A stretch of DNA of 64,000 nt from Xylophilus sp. GOD-11R (lineage in GTDB: Bacteria; Pseudomonadota; Gammaproteobacteria; Burkholderiales; Burkholderiaceae_C): assembly GCF_033546935.1 (NCBI RefSeq), contig NZ_CP137854.1, positions 4,464,001-4,528,000 on the forward strand, read 5' to 3'. Shown piece after piece: positions 19,453 through 28,397 of the stretch. A program made the position numbers and the translations under genes. The number at the start of each line of letters is the position of its first letter. Position 1 is the stretch's first letter. The notes under the pieces are model-generated. The model worked only from the letters and a program-made list of their open reading frames with translations. It was not told the origin of the DNA and made no database searches.

Positions 19453-20267
19453 AACGTTTCGTTGAGCGCCAGGTAGCGCCACTGGCCGACGGGCAGGTTG
19501 CCCAGCACCACCCGACCGATGCGGATGCGCTTCAAGCCCACCACGTGCAGCCCGACCTGTTCGCACATGCGGCGGATCTGCCGCTTCTTGCCTTCGCGCA
19601 GCACGAAGCGCAGTTGCTCCGGGTTCTGCCAGTCGACCTGTGCGTGCTTGAGCGCCTGGCCGTCAAGCGACAGGCCGTGCCGCAGCCGCGCCAGCCCTTC
19701 GCGCGGAAACACCGACTGCACGTCGCGGTCTTCGTCGCCATAGGTCACCCGCACCAGGTATTCCTTCTCGATGCCGGAGTCCTCGCCGATGAGCTGGCGC
19801 GCCACGCGACCGTCCTGGGTGAGCACCAGCAAGCCGACCGAGTCGATGTCGAGCCGCCCTGCCGGCGCCAGACCGCGCAACTGCTGCGGCGAAAACTTGT
19901 GCGGAGACCGGTCCTCGCGCCAGCGCGCCTGCGGCTGCACCAGCACCACCGCCGGCTCATGGCCGTCCTCGGCCTGGCCGCTGACGAAGCCCATCGGCTT
20001 GTGCAGCAGGATGGTCACGCGCTGTTGTTGCGCGTCTTCGGCACGGCGGTCGACGGTTACCTTGTCGGCAGGCGCGACCTTCTGCCCCATCACCGCCGGC
20101 TGGCCGTTCACCCGCACCCAGCCGCGCTCGATCCAGTCGTCGGCCTCGCGGCGCGAGCAGATGCCTTGCTCGGCCATGCGTTTGTTCAGGCGTATCGGCT
20201 CGTCGCCGCCCGCGATCGGAGTGGCGGGCGCGGCGCGGCGAAAACGGGGAGGTTCGGGTGGAGACAT
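19449..20267 (-). CDS. rluF: RluF-like 23S rRNA pseudouridine synthase
   Basis: This protein isomerises a uridine in 23S rRNA to pseudouridine; RluF targets U2604. The 272-residue protein has an N-terminal S4 RNA-binding domain (RLNKRMAEQGICSRREADDW) and a catalytic domain with the active Asp in GRLDIDSVGLLVLT. A C-terminal KKRQIRRMCEQVGLHVVGLK precedes the RluF-like GNLPVGQWRYL. ATG 20267 (MSPPEPPRF) is chosen. RluB or RsuA cannot be fully excluded, but the C-terminus is nearest RluF. The stop overlaps the likely TTG start of the GGDEF gene. Confidence 0.85.
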   Translation of the reverse strand: MSPPEPPRFRRAAPATPIAGGDEPIRLNKRMAEQGICSRREADDWIERGWVRVNGQPAVMGQKVAPADKVTVDRRAEDAQQQRVTILLHKPMGFVSGQAEDGHEPAVVLVQPQARWREDRSPHKFSPQQLRGLAPAGRLDIDSVGLLVLTQDGRVARQLIGEDSGIEKEYLVRVTYGDEDRDVQSVFPREGLARLRHGLSLDGQALKHAQVDWQNPEQLRFVLREGKKRQIRRMCEQVGLHVVGLKRIRIGRVVLGNLPVGQWRYLALNETF

Positions 20268-20317
20268 GCTGCGGGCGATTTTAGAAGCCCGCGAAACAAT
20301 CGCCGCCGGGACCGCAC

Positions 20318-21127
20318 TCAGGCAGCCGCCGCCCGTGATCGCCACGCCGCCGGTGGCTCCGCGGCGAAGCCCTGCGCGGCCAGTTGCTGCCGTGCGGTGG
20401 CCACGCCCTTGAGCTGATCGACCACCGGGTGCCGCGACGCCAGCCCGATCACCACCAGCGCCCCCATGAAACTGCCGTCGCCCTCGAACACCGGCAAGGC
20501 GATGGACGCCATTTCCGGCACCCGCTCGCCCCGGGTGATGACATAACCCTGGTCCACGATCTGCGAGGCCAGCGGCGTGGCACCGCCGGTGAAATGCAGC
20601 AGCACGTGCGCCGAGGCGCCACCGGCGGCCAGCGGCAGCCGCGTGCCGGGCTCGACGTGGTGCCGCAACTCCTTCAAGGTGTTCTCGCGGTACAGGCAGA
20701 CCCGCTCGTCGCCGCTACGCACATAGAAGGCGACCGTCTCGCCGGTCTGGCGCATCACCGCGTGCAGCACCGGCTGCAACCGCGTGGCGAGGTCGAAGCT
20801 GGCGCGGTAGAGCATGCCCATGTGCAGCGTGGCCGGCCCCAGCGAATACACGCCGCTCTCGAACCGATAGACCATGTTGGCGCGGATCAGCACACCCAGC
20901 AGGCGCAGCAACGTGGCTTTGTCGAGCCCGCTGATGGCGGCGAGCTCGCGCAGGGACAGCCGCAGCCGGTCCTCGCGGAAGCACTGCAGCACCGCGATGC
21001 CGCGCTCCAGCACACCGGCAGGCGGCACGTTCGAAGGCTCGGATGGCGCTACCACCCGGGCCAGGGCCGTCACGGCCTTCGCCTTCCTCGGGTTGCTCGC
21101 CTTGACAGGCTGGGGGGTGATCTTCAT
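20318..21127 (-). CDS. IclR-family transcriptional regulator
   Basis: A 269-residue regulator. A basic N-terminal tail of about 45 residues precedes the IclR winged helix (LSLRELAAISGLDKATLLRL) and an effector-binding domain with VAFYVRSGDERVCLYRE and the closing ALPVFEGDGSFMGALVVIG. ATG 21127 (MKITPQPVKA) is preferred; an in-frame ATG at 21154 would place a strong palindrome over the start codon. It is divergent from the lyase–receptor–sulfurtransferase–molybdoenzyme series and very probably controls it through the site at 21147-21165. Confidence 0.9.
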   Translation of the reverse strand: MKITPQPVKASNPRKAKAVTALARVVAPSEPSNVPPAGVLERGIAVLQCFREDRLRLSLRELAAISGLDKATLLRLLGVLIRANMVYRFESGVYSLGPATLHMGMLYRASFDLATRLQPVLHAVMRQTGETVAFYVRSGDERVCLYRENTLKELRHHVEPGTRLPLAAGGASAHVLLHFTGGATPLASQIVDQGYVITRGERVPEMASIALPVFEGDGSFMGALVVIGLASRHPVVDQLKGVATARQQLAAQGFAAEPPAAWRSRAAAA

Positions 21128-21146
21128 AGTTTCGTTGATTAAAACA

Positions 21147-21165
21147 CATTTCATTCATTGAAATG
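21147..21165. promoter_or_regulatory. putative IclR-type operator
   Basis: The arms CATTTCA (21147-21153) and TGAAATG (21159-21165) are exact reverse complements around a 5-bp spacer, TTCAT. The shape resembles known IclR-family sites (TGGAAAT-ATTTCCA for IclR, TGAAAC-GTTTCA types for KdgR). It sits 19 bp before the iclR start and 179 bp before the divergent lyase start, where it could repress the regulator and control the cluster. Confidence 0.6.
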
Positions 21166-21344
21166 GATCAAAACGGAGCCGAATAACGACATAGCCGAAC
21201 GCTTTTTCACCCGCGCTAGCATCGACCCAGCTTGTCTGCAGGCGGTTTTCCGCGGGCCTCGCCGCCCCCTTGCGCGGAGGTTTTTTCCAGGTCTTTCATG
21301 GCCTGGCGACCTCCCCGCCACACACCAACGAACTCCTGAATCCC

Positions 21345-22700
21345 ATGCCCGTTTCCGTATTCGACATGCAGTCGCTCCAGCATCTCTGGGGCACCGACGA
21401 ACTCCGCGCCATCTTCGGCGAGGAGGCCCGCATCCAGAAATGGCTCGACTTCGAGGCCGCCCTGGCCGCCGCGCAGGCCGAGCTCGGCATCATCCCCAAG
21501 GCCGCTGCCGACGACATCGCCGCGCACAGTCAGGTCGGCGACATCGACATCACCGCCATGTCCGCCGAGATCCGCCGCATCAAGCATTCGCTGGTGCCCG
21601 TGCTCAAGCAGCTGCAGGCGCAATGCTCCAAGGAAAACGGCGAGTGGGTGCACTACGGCGCCACCACCCAGGACGTGGTCGATACCGGCGTGGCCCTGCA
21701 ACTGAAGGACTTCCACGCCGTCGTGCTGCGCGACATGAAGGCCGTTGGAAAGGAACTCGCCCGCCTGGCGGTCGCCCACCGCGACACCATCATGGCCGGT
21801 CGCACCCACGGCGTGCAGGCGCTGCCGATCACCTTCGGCCACAAGTGCGCGCTGTGGCTCGACGAGCTCGGCCGCCACCACGAACGCCTGCTGCAGGCCG
21901 CGCCCCGCGTGCTGGTCGGCATGCTGGCCGGCGCCGTCGGCAGCCAGGCATCGCTCGGCCCGCAGGCCGCGAAGCTCGAACGCCTGATGCTCGACAAGCT
22001 CGGCCTGGGCACCCCGGCCATCAGCTGGGCGCCGGCACGCGACCGCTTCACCGAATACGCCAACCTGCTGGCCATGATCGGCTCCACGCTGTCGAAGATC
22101 GGCAACGAGCTCTTCAACATGCAGCGCAACGAATTCGGCGAAGTCGAGGAAGGCTTCTCCGACGGCAAGCTGGGCTCGTCCACCATGCCGCACAAGCGCA
22201 ACCCGACCTCCGCCGAGAACCTCGCCGGCCTGTCGCGTCCGCTGCGCTACAACGCCGCGATGATGGTCGAGGGCATGGTGCAGGAAAGCGAGCGCGACGG
22301 CATCGCCTGGAAGATGGAATGGAAGGCCCTGCCCGAGTGCTGCATGATCGCCGGCGCCATGCTGTTCCAGGCCAAGAACCTGCTGGCCGGCCTCAAGGTC
22401 AATGCCGACGTCATGGCCGCTAACCTCGACAAGATGCGCGGCTACCTGCTGAGCGAACGCGTCATGCTGGAGCTCTCCGCGCGCCTGGGCAAGCAGACCG
22501 CCCACGAGTGGATCTACGAAGCCTCGATGCATGGCATCACCGCCAAGCTGACTTTCGCCGATGCCATGCGCCAGCACACCGGCCTGGGCAAGCTGCTCAC
22601 CGACGACGAGATCCGCGACCTCACCGACCCCGCCGGCTACCTGGGCGAATGCGGCGCCTCGGTCGACCGCGTGGTCGCCCAGGCGACCTGGCTGGCCTGA
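21345..22700 (+). CDS. fumarase/aspartase-superfamily lyase (adenylosuccinate lyase-like)
   Basis: A 451-residue homotetrameric-type lyase that should cleave a C-N, C-O or C-S bond next to a carboxylate with release of a fumarate-like product. It carries the superfamily signature GSSTMPHKRNP (277-287), GRTHGVQA with the catalytic-type His near 155, and HYGATTQDVVDT (103-114). By sequence it looks like a PurB or 3-carboxymuconate cycloisomerase relative. Its place in an IclR-controlled set with binding proteins, a sulfurtransferase and a molybdoenzyme argues for a catabolic substrate rather than purine synthesis. ATG 21345 (MPVSVFDMQ) fits the family start. Confidence 0.85.
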   Translation: MPVSVFDMQSLQHLWGTDELRAIFGEEARIQKWLDFEAALAAAQAELGIIPKAAADDIAAHSQVGDIDITAMSAEIRRIKHSLVPVLKQLQAQCSKENGEWVHYGATTQDVVDTGVALQLKDFHAVVLRDMKAVGKELARLAVAHRDTIMAGRTHGVQALPITFGHKCALWLDELGRHHERLLQAAPRVLVGMLAGAVGSQASLGPQAAKLERLMLDKLGLGTPAISWAPARDRFTEYANLLAMIGSTLSKIGNELFNMQRNEFGEVEEGFSDGKLGSSTMPHKRNPTSAENLAGLSRPLRYNAAMMVEGMVQESERDGIAWKMEWKALPECCMIAGAMLFQAKNLLAGLKVNADVMAANLDKMRGYLLSERVMLELSARLGKQTAHEWIYEASMHGITAKLTFADAMRQHTGLGKLLTDDEIRDLTDPAGYLGECGASVDRVVAQATWLA

Positions 22701-22744
22701 GCGCCGACCGCGCCCCTCACGATAAAAAACAGGAGACCCGCGCC

Positions 22745-23725
22745 ATGCCGATCAACCGTCGCTGCGCCGCCCTGGCGCTGGCCATCACCGCGCTGGCCGG
22801 CCCCCTGGGCACGGCTTTCGCCGCCGGCTATCCCGAGCAGCCGATCAAGCTGGTCGTGGGCTTTCCGCCCGGCGGCGGCGGCGACCTCTACGGCCGCCTG
22901 ATCGCGCAGGCCCTGGGCAAGACGCTGGGCCAGTCGGTCGTGGTCGACAACCGGGCCGGCGCCGGCGGCAACATCGCCGCCGACCTCGTCGCCAAGGCGC
23001 GCCCCGACGGCTACACCATCCTGCTGGCGATGAGCGGCAACCTGGCCGTAGCGCCCGCCACCCGGCCGCAGGCCCTGCCCTACCAGGTGCCCGACGACTT
23101 CGCGCCGATCGGCCTGATCCTCGAAGCGCCGCACGGCCTCTTCGTGGCGCACAACTCGCGCTTTCGCAGCGCCCGCGAGGTGCTCGACGCCGCGAAAACG
23201 CAGCGCCTGACCTTCGCCTCCACCGGCACCGGCGCGGCCGCGCACATGGGCATGGAGATGGTCAAGCAGGCCGCCGGCATCGACATGCTGCACGTGCCCT
23301 ACAAGGGCTCCGGCCCGGCCATCACCGACATGCTCGGCGGCCAGGTCGACACCTTCTTCGCCACCGCCTCGCCATTGGTTGGCCAGGTGCGCCAGGGCCA
23401 GTTGCGGCTGCTGGCGATCACCGGCGACAAGCGCAGCCCCGCGATCCCCGACGTGCCCACCTTCAAGGAACTGGGCGTGAACGTGCCGGTAACGCAGTGG
23501 TACGGCCTGGTCGCCCCGGCCGGCACGCCCGAGCCGGTGCTGCGTACGCTGCAGGAGCATCTCTCTCGCGCCCTGGCCACGGCCGAGGTGCGCGACGCGA
23601 TCCGCAAGGACGCCGCCGTCGAGCACGACCTCACCGGCGAAGCCTTCCGCCGCTTCATCGTCGACGACATCGCGCGCTACCGGCGCGCGATCACGCCGGC
23701 GCTGCTGAAGGAAATCTCGCCCTGA
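22745..23725 (+). CDS. Bug/TctC-family periplasmic binding protein (cluster 1, copy 1)
   Basis: A 326-residue exported solute-binding protein of the Bug family, which captures small carboxylates. A Sec signal peptide (about 1-26, ending GTAFAAG) precedes YPEQPIKLVVGFPPGGGGD and the family DNRAGAGGNIAA ligand-loop region. No TctA/TctB membrane genes are nearby, as is common for Bug proteins, which may work with distant permeases or as sensors. It follows the lyase by 44 bp with AGGAG before the start and is close in sequence to the protein encoded at 24822. Confidence 0.93.
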   Translation: MPINRRCAALALAITALAGPLGTAFAAGYPEQPIKLVVGFPPGGGGDLYGRLIAQALGKTLGQSVVVDNRAGAGGNIAADLVAKARPDGYTILLAMSGNLAVAPATRPQALPYQVPDDFAPIGLILEAPHGLFVAHNSRFRSAREVLDAAKTQRLTFASTGTGAAAHMGMEMVKQAAGIDMLHVPYKGSGPAITDMLGGQVDTFFATASPLVGQVRQGQLRLLAITGDKRSPAIPDVPTFKELGVNVPVTQWYGLVAPAGTPEPVLRTLQEHLSRALATAEVRDAIRKDAAVEHDLTGEAFRRFIVDDIARYRRAITPALLKEISP

Positions 23726-23754
23726 ACACCCCTCATCGCACCAACGGACCCGAC

Positions 23755-24600
23755 ATGACCTACCAGACCCTGATCTCCGTCGACGAACTCGCTACCGCCC
23801 TGAAGGCTCCGAAGCCGCCCGTCGTCTTCGACTGCAGCTTCGAGCTGACCAACCCGAACGCCGGCCAGCAGGCCTACGACGCCGGCCACCTGCCCGGCGC
23901 CCGCTACCTGCACCTCGACCATGTGCTGAGCGCCGAGAAGACCGGCCTGAACGGCCGCCATCCGCTGCCCACCGTGGCCGAATTCGTACGCCGCATCGCC
24001 GCGCTCGGCGTCGGCAACGACGATCAGGTCGTCGCCTACGACAACGCCGGCGGCATGTACGCGGCGCGCCTGTGGTGGATGCTGCGCTGGGCCGGCCACG
24101 CCGACGCGGCCGTGCTCGACGGCGGCGTCGCCGCCTGGAAAGCCGCCGGCCAGCCGCTGTCCACCGACACGCCGGCCGCGCTGCCTGCGGGCAATTTCAG
24201 CCAGCGCGCCTCGCTGGTGACCACCATGAACTACGCCGACATCGACGCCAACATCGACACGCAGCAGAAGCTGGTGCTCGATGCGCGCGCGCCGGACCGT
24301 TTTCGTGGCGAGAACGAAACCATGGACAAGATCGGCGGCCACATTCCGGGCGCAAAGAACCGGCTGTTCAAGGACAACCTGGGCGCCGACGGCAAGTTCA
24401 AGCCGGCCGCGCAGCTGCGCCAGGAATTCGATGCGATCACCGGCGGCAAGCCCGCGAGCGAGCTGGTCAACCAGTGCGGATCGGGCGTCACCGCCTGCCA
24501 CAACCTGCTGGCGATGGAAGTCGCCGGTCTGAAGGGTGCGGCGCTGTATCCGGGTTCTTGGAGCGAGTACAGCGCCCAGCCAAAAGCAAGGATCGGCTGA
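23755..24600 (+). CDS. 3-mercaptopyruvate-type sulfurtransferase (two rhodanese domains)
   Basis: A 281-residue cytosolic sulfurtransferase with two rhodanese domains. The N-terminal one is inactive-type, and the C-terminal one has the catalytic Cys241 in CGSGVTA (241-247). A CG(S/T)GVT loop is typical of 3-mercaptopyruvate sulfurtransferases (SseA), whereas thiosulfate enzymes usually have CRKGVT. It begins 29 bp after a Bug gene in what looks like one operon. In this setting it probably handles sulfane sulfur released from the imported substrate. The natural donor is not shown by sequence. Confidence 0.9.
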   Translation: MTYQTLISVDELATALKAPKPPVVFDCSFELTNPNAGQQAYDAGHLPGARYLHLDHVLSAEKTGLNGRHPLPTVAEFVRRIAALGVGNDDQVVAYDNAGGMYAARLWWMLRWAGHADAAVLDGGVAAWKAAGQPLSTDTPAALPAGNFSQRASLVTTMNYADIDANIDTQQKLVLDARAPDRFRGENETMDKIGGHIPGAKNRLFKDNLGADGKFKPAAQLRQEFDAITGGKPASELVNQCGSGVTACHNLLAMEVAGLKGAALYPGSWSEYSAQPKARIG

Positions 24601-24652
24601 CCCCCAGGCTACGCACTTCGTGAAGGCTTTGGCTGACCCCCAGGCTACGCAC
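24595..24652 (+). repeat. tandem 22-bp direct repeat overlapping a stop codon
   Basis: An identical 22-bp unit starting GGCTGACCCCCAGG occurs at 24595-24616 and 24631-24652, 36 bp apart. The first copy contains the TGA stop of the sulfurtransferase gene. The unit is also the left end of the longer repeat at 24631-24725 and partly of the one at 25805-25905. Confidence 0.8.
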
Positions 24653-24725
24653 CCTGTGTCTTCGCCTACCCCCTTGCAGGGGGCGGCGGGCTGGCTCGGC
24701 GGAGCCTCGCTGCCTCGCCTTTGAG
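24631..24725 (+). repeat. palindromic intergenic repeat, copy A
   Basis: This is one of two related elements that flank the second Bug gene of cluster 1. Shared blocks are a GGCTACGCAC segment, GTGTCTTCGCC, a CCCCC...GGGGG hairpin, GGCTGGCTCGGCG and CCTCGC.GCCTCGCC. It contains the small hairpin GGCTC-GGCG-GAGCC. It looks like a REP/BIME-type element rather than an insertion sequence, since there is no coding content. Confidence 0.65.
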
Positions 24726-24821
24726 GGGGTCGGCGCGCTTCGCGCGGCCTCCGGCGCGGTGGGGCGGCATCTGGTTCATTTGGTGTTTTTTATTAATCGA
24801 TCGCCCTTGAGGGAGACGTCC

Positions 24822-25802
24822 ATGTCCAAACGAGAATTCTTTGCCAAGGCCGGGCGCATCGTCGCGGCCGCTGCAGTGCTGGCCGGCGCTGCGGGCTTCG
24901 CGCACGCGGCCTATCCCGATCAACCGATCCGGCTGGTGATCGGCTTTCCGCCGGGCGGCGGTGGCGACCTGTATGGCCGCACCATCGCCAACGAACTGGC
25001 GCGGCAGCTCAACCATCCGGTCATCGTCGACAACAAGCCCGGCGCCGGCGGCAACATCGCCGCCGAGACGGTGGCGCGCGCCAAGCCCGACGGCTACACG
25101 CTCATCCTGGCGATGAGCGGCAACATGGCGAGCTCGCCGGCCATCAAGCCGGCTGCCATGCCCTACAAGGTGCCCGAGGACTTCGTGCCGATCAGCCTGC
25201 TGGTCGAGACGCCCTTCGGCCTGATGGTCAGCGGCACCTCGCCGATCAAGACCGCGAAAGATTTCGTCAAGGCAGCCAAGGGCGGCAAGCTGAGCTATGC
25301 CTCCACCGGTACCGGCGGCGCGGCGCAGATCGTGATGGAGATGGTGAAGCAGGACGCCGATCTCAACGTGCTGCACGTGCCCTACAAGGGCTCCGGTCCG
25401 GCCATCACCGACCTGATCGGCGGGCAGGTCGACAGCTTCTTCGCGCCCTATGGCCCGCTGATGGGGCAGATCAACGGCGGCAAGCTGCGGCTGCTGGCGG
25501 TGAGCAGCGGCAAGCGGGTCGAGGCGCTGCCGAACGTGCCCACGCTCAAGGAGTCCGGCATCGACGTGGTGATGACCCAGTGGTATGGCCTGGCGGCGCC
25601 GGCCGGCACGCCCCGGGACGTGATCGACACGCTGTCGCGTGCGGTGCAGGCATCGCTCAAGCAGCAGTCGGTGCTGCAGGTCTACCGGGCCGACGGCGCA
25701 CACGAGGCTTCGCTGCAGGGCGATGCCTTCAAGGATTTCATCGTGAAGGACATCGCGAACTACAAGCGCGCGGTCGATCGCGGCGGCTTGAAGGCTGAAT
25801 AG
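24822..25802 (+). CDS. Bug/TctC-family periplasmic binding protein (cluster 1, copy 2)
   Basis: A 326-residue Bug receptor with a signal peptide (MSKREFFAKAGRIVAAAAVL start, cleavage near FAHAA) and the family segments GFPPGGGGDLYGR and DNKPGAGGNIAAE. It closely resembles the protein encoded at 22745 over its whole length, so a duplication inside the cluster is likely. GGGAGA 8 nt before ATG 24822 supports the start. Both flanks carry copies of the same palindromic repeat, which may record that duplication. The ligand is unknown, presumably a small organic acid shared with the neighbouring enzymes. Confidence 0.93.
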   Translation: MSKREFFAKAGRIVAAAAVLAGAAGFAHAAYPDQPIRLVIGFPPGGGGDLYGRTIANELARQLNHPVIVDNKPGAGGNIAAETVARAKPDGYTLILAMSGNMASSPAIKPAAMPYKVPEDFVPISLLVETPFGLMVSGTSPIKTAKDFVKAAKGGKLSYASTGTGGAAQIVMEMVKQDADLNVLHVPYKGSGPAITDLIGGQVDSFFAPYGPLMGQINGGKLRLLAVSSGKRVEALPNVPTLKESGIDVVMTQWYGLAAPAGTPRDVIDTLSRAVQASLKQQSVLQVYRADGAHEASLQGDAFKDFIVKDIANYKRAVDRGGLKAE

Positions 25803-25804
25803 GG

Positions 25805-25905
25805 GGCTCTCCCCCAAGGCTACGCACTTCGTGTCTTCGCCCACCCCCTCACCGGGGGCGGCTGGCTGGCTCGGCGTAGCCTCGCCGCCTCGCCTCGCGG
25901 GCAGT
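25805..25905 (+). repeat. palindromic intergenic repeat, copy B
   Basis: The second copy of the element at 24631-24725. It starts just after the stop of the second Bug gene and has the same order of blocks: GGCTACGCACTTCG, GTGTCTTCGCC, a CCCC/GGGG hairpin, GGCTGGCTCGGCG and GCCTCGCC. The small hairpin is kept as GGCT-cggcgt-AGCC. The base change differs from copy A but an inverted repeat remains. Confidence 0.65.
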
Positions 25906-25972
25906 CGGCGGCGCATCGCGGCGGCCTCCTTTTGAGGTGGCCATGCTTTTTAACGATCTGAACTGACCTGCC

Positions 25973-28282
25973 ATGTCCGAACCCGCTGCTACCGTTCTGC
26001 ATCCCCACAGCGCCCACTGGGGCGTTTTTTCCGCCGGCTGGGCGGACGGCAAGCTGCAGGTGCGGCCGCATCCGGACGATCCGGATCCCAATCCGCTGAT
26101 CGACAACTTTCCCTCGGCCATCCACCACCCGGTGCGGGTCACCACGCCGATGGTGCGCCGGGGCTGGCTGGAGCGCGGGCCGGGGCCGGATGCTGCGCGC
26201 GGGTCCGACGACTACGTGGCCATGCCGTGGGGCGAGGTGCTCGATCTGCTGGCCGCCGAGCTGACGCGGGTGAAGGACGCGCACGGGGCGCAGGCGGTAT
26301 TCGGCGGCTCCTACGGCTGGTCGAGCGCGGGGCGGTTTCACCATGCGCAGAGCCAGGTGCATCGCTTTCTCAACACCGCGCTCGGCGGCTACGTGCGCTC
26401 GGTCAACAGCTACAGCGCGGGCGCGTCCGGGCCGATCCTGCCGCACTTCATCGGCAGCATGGAAGAGGTGGCGCGGCGCAACGTGACCTGGGAACAGATC
26501 GTGGCGCACAGCGAGATAGTGCTGTCCTTCGGCGGCATGGCGCTCAAGAACTCGCGCGTGGCCTCGGGCGGCATCAGCCGGCACGTGGAGCGCGACTCCA
26601 TGGCCGCGGCGGCCGCACGCGGCTGCCGTTTCGTGTCGATCAGCCCGCTGCGCAGCGACCTCCCCGACGAAGCCCGCTTCGAGTGGCTGGCGCCGGTGCC
26701 GGGCACCGACACCGCGATGATGCTCGGCCTGGTCCACACGCTGGTTGCGGAGAACCTGCACGACCGCGACTTCATCGCCCGCTACACCGACGGCTGGGCC
26801 ACCTTCGAGGACTACCTCATGGGCCGCACCGACGGCGTGCCCAAGACCTGCGCCTGGGCCTCGGCCATCTGCGGCCTGCCCGAGCAGACCCTGCTCGACC
26901 TGGCACGCTCGCTGCCGGGCAAGCGGGTACTGGTGACGGTGTCGCATTCGCTGCAGCGCTCCGAACACGGCGAGCAACCGGTGTGGATGGGCTGCGTGCT
27001 GGCGGCCGCCCTCGGCCAGATCGGCCTGCCCGGCGGCGGCTACAACTACGCGCTGGGCACGCTCGCCCACTACGGCAAGCGGGCCAACGCGGTGCCGGCC
27101 GCCGCGTTGCCGCAGGGCACCAACGGCGTGAAGGAATTCATTCCGGTGGCGCGCATCAGCGACATGCTGCTCAACCCCGGCCAGCCCTTCGACTACAACG
27201 GCGTGCGCCGCGCCTATCCGCACATCCGACTGGCCTACTGGGCCGGCGGCAACCCGTTCCACCATCACCAGGACCTGCACCGCCTGGCCGACGCTTTCCG
27301 CACGCTCGACACCTTCGTCGTGCACGAGATCGCCTGGACCGCCACCGCGCGCCACGCCGACATCGTGCTGCCCTGCACCATGAGCCTGGAGCGCGAGGAC
27401 ATCGGCGCCACGCCCACCGATCCGATGATGGTCGCCATGCACCGCATCGCCGAGCCGCACGGCCTGGCACGCGACGACTACGACATCTTCTGCGACCTCT
27501 CCCGCCGACTGGGCAGCCTCGACGCCTTCAGCGAAGGCCGCGACGCCCGCCAGTGGCTGCAGCATCTCTACGGCCGCACCCGCGACGCGCTCGCGGCGAT
27601 GGGCCTGGACGCACCCGACTTCGACACCTTCTGGCAGCGCGGCGAACTCATGCTGCCGCAGAAACCCGACGACGGCGGCATCCTGCGCGCGCTGCGCGAC
27701 GACCCGGTGGACAACCCGCTGCCCACGCCCAGCGGCAAGATCCAGATCAGCTCTTCCGTGGTCGCCGGCTTCGGCTATGCCGACTGCCCCGGCCATCCGG
27801 CGTGGATCGCGCCGCAGTACGCGCCCGACGCCACCTATCCGCTCTGGCTGGTGGCCAACCAACCGCACACCAAGCTGCACAGCCAGCTCGACTACGGCGA
27901 TCACAGCCTGGCCAGCAAGCGGCGCGGGCGCGAGGTCTGCACGCTGCATCCGGCCACGGCGGCGGCGCGCGGCATCGCAGAAGGCGACATCGTGCGCATC
28001 TTCAACGAGCTCGGCGCCTGCCTGGCCAGCGCCACGCTGTCCGACGGCGTGCGCCAGGACACCATGCAGCTGCCGACCGGCGCCTGGTACGACCCGGCCA
28101 TCGACGACCAGGGCCGGCCGATCTGCGCCCACGGCAACCCCAACGTGCTGACCCGCGACATCGGCACCTCGTCGCTGGCGCAAGGCTGCTGCGGCCAGCT
28201 CACCACCGTGCAGGTGGAACGCTACGACGGCGAGCTGCCGCCGATCCGGGCATTCGATCCGCCAGCCGCTCAGCCTGTCTGA
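25973..28282 (+). CDS. BisC-like molybdopterin oxidoreductase (DMSO reductase family)
   Basis: A 769-residue enzyme of the DMSO reductase family with a bis-MGD molybdenum cofactor. It lacks the N-terminal [4Fe-4S] cysteine motif, and SYGWSSAGR (113-121) places Ser118 where DMSO/TMAO/biotin-sulfoxide reductases have their molybdenum-ligand serine. The C-terminal NPNVLTRDIGTSSLAQ matches BisC/TorA types. No Tat signal is present, so it acts in the cytoplasm like BisC, while TorA and DorA are periplasmic. The cluster (lyase, mercaptopyruvate-type sulfurtransferase, receptors) suggests an S-oxide or thiol-related substrate. Methionine or biotin sulfoxide repair is the main alternative. Confidence 0.9.
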   Translation: MSEPAATVLHPHSAHWGVFSAGWADGKLQVRPHPDDPDPNPLIDNFPSAIHHPVRVTTPMVRRGWLERGPGPDAARGSDDYVAMPWGEVLDLLAAELTRVKDAHGAQAVFGGSYGWSSAGRFHHAQSQVHRFLNTALGGYVRSVNSYSAGASGPILPHFIGSMEEVARRNVTWEQIVAHSEIVLSFGGMALKNSRVASGGISRHVERDSMAAAAARGCRFVSISPLRSDLPDEARFEWLAPVPGTDTAMMLGLVHTLVAENLHDRDFIARYTDGWATFEDYLMGRTDGVPKTCAWASAICGLPEQTLLDLARSLPGKRVLVTVSHSLQRSEHGEQPVWMGCVLAAALGQIGLPGGGYNYALGTLAHYGKRANAVPAAALPQGTNGVKEFIPVARISDMLLNPGQPFDYNGVRRAYPHIRLAYWAGGNPFHHHQDLHRLADAFRTLDTFVVHEIAWTATARHADIVLPCTMSLEREDIGATPTDPMMVAMHRIAEPHGLARDDYDIFCDLSRRLGSLDAFSEGRDARQWLQHLYGRTRDALAAMGLDAPDFDTFWQRGELMLPQKPDDGGILRALRDDPVDNPLPTPSGKIQISSSVVAGFGYADCPGHPAWIAPQYAPDATYPLWLVANQPHTKLHSQLDYGDHSLASKRRGREVCTLHPATAAARGIAEGDIVRIFNELGACLASATLSDGVRQDTMQLPTGAWYDPAIDDQGRPICAHGNPNVLTRDIGTSSLAQGCCGQLTTVQVERYDGELPPIRAFDPPAAQPV

Positions 28283-28397
28283 CGAGGCCCGCAGAAGGCA
28301 CGACCCGCTAAGATCGTCGGCTGGGTGTCGTCCGGACAGGTTCCGGGCGGCAGGTTTCAGCGCTGGTCGGGCCGCCACGCGGCTTCACCACGCCACC

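Noticed and set aside
21345..22700. Naming the lyase purB outright.
   Set aside because: The sequence is PurB-like, but an IclR-controlled catabolic neighbourhood makes the purine role doubtful, so no symbol is given.
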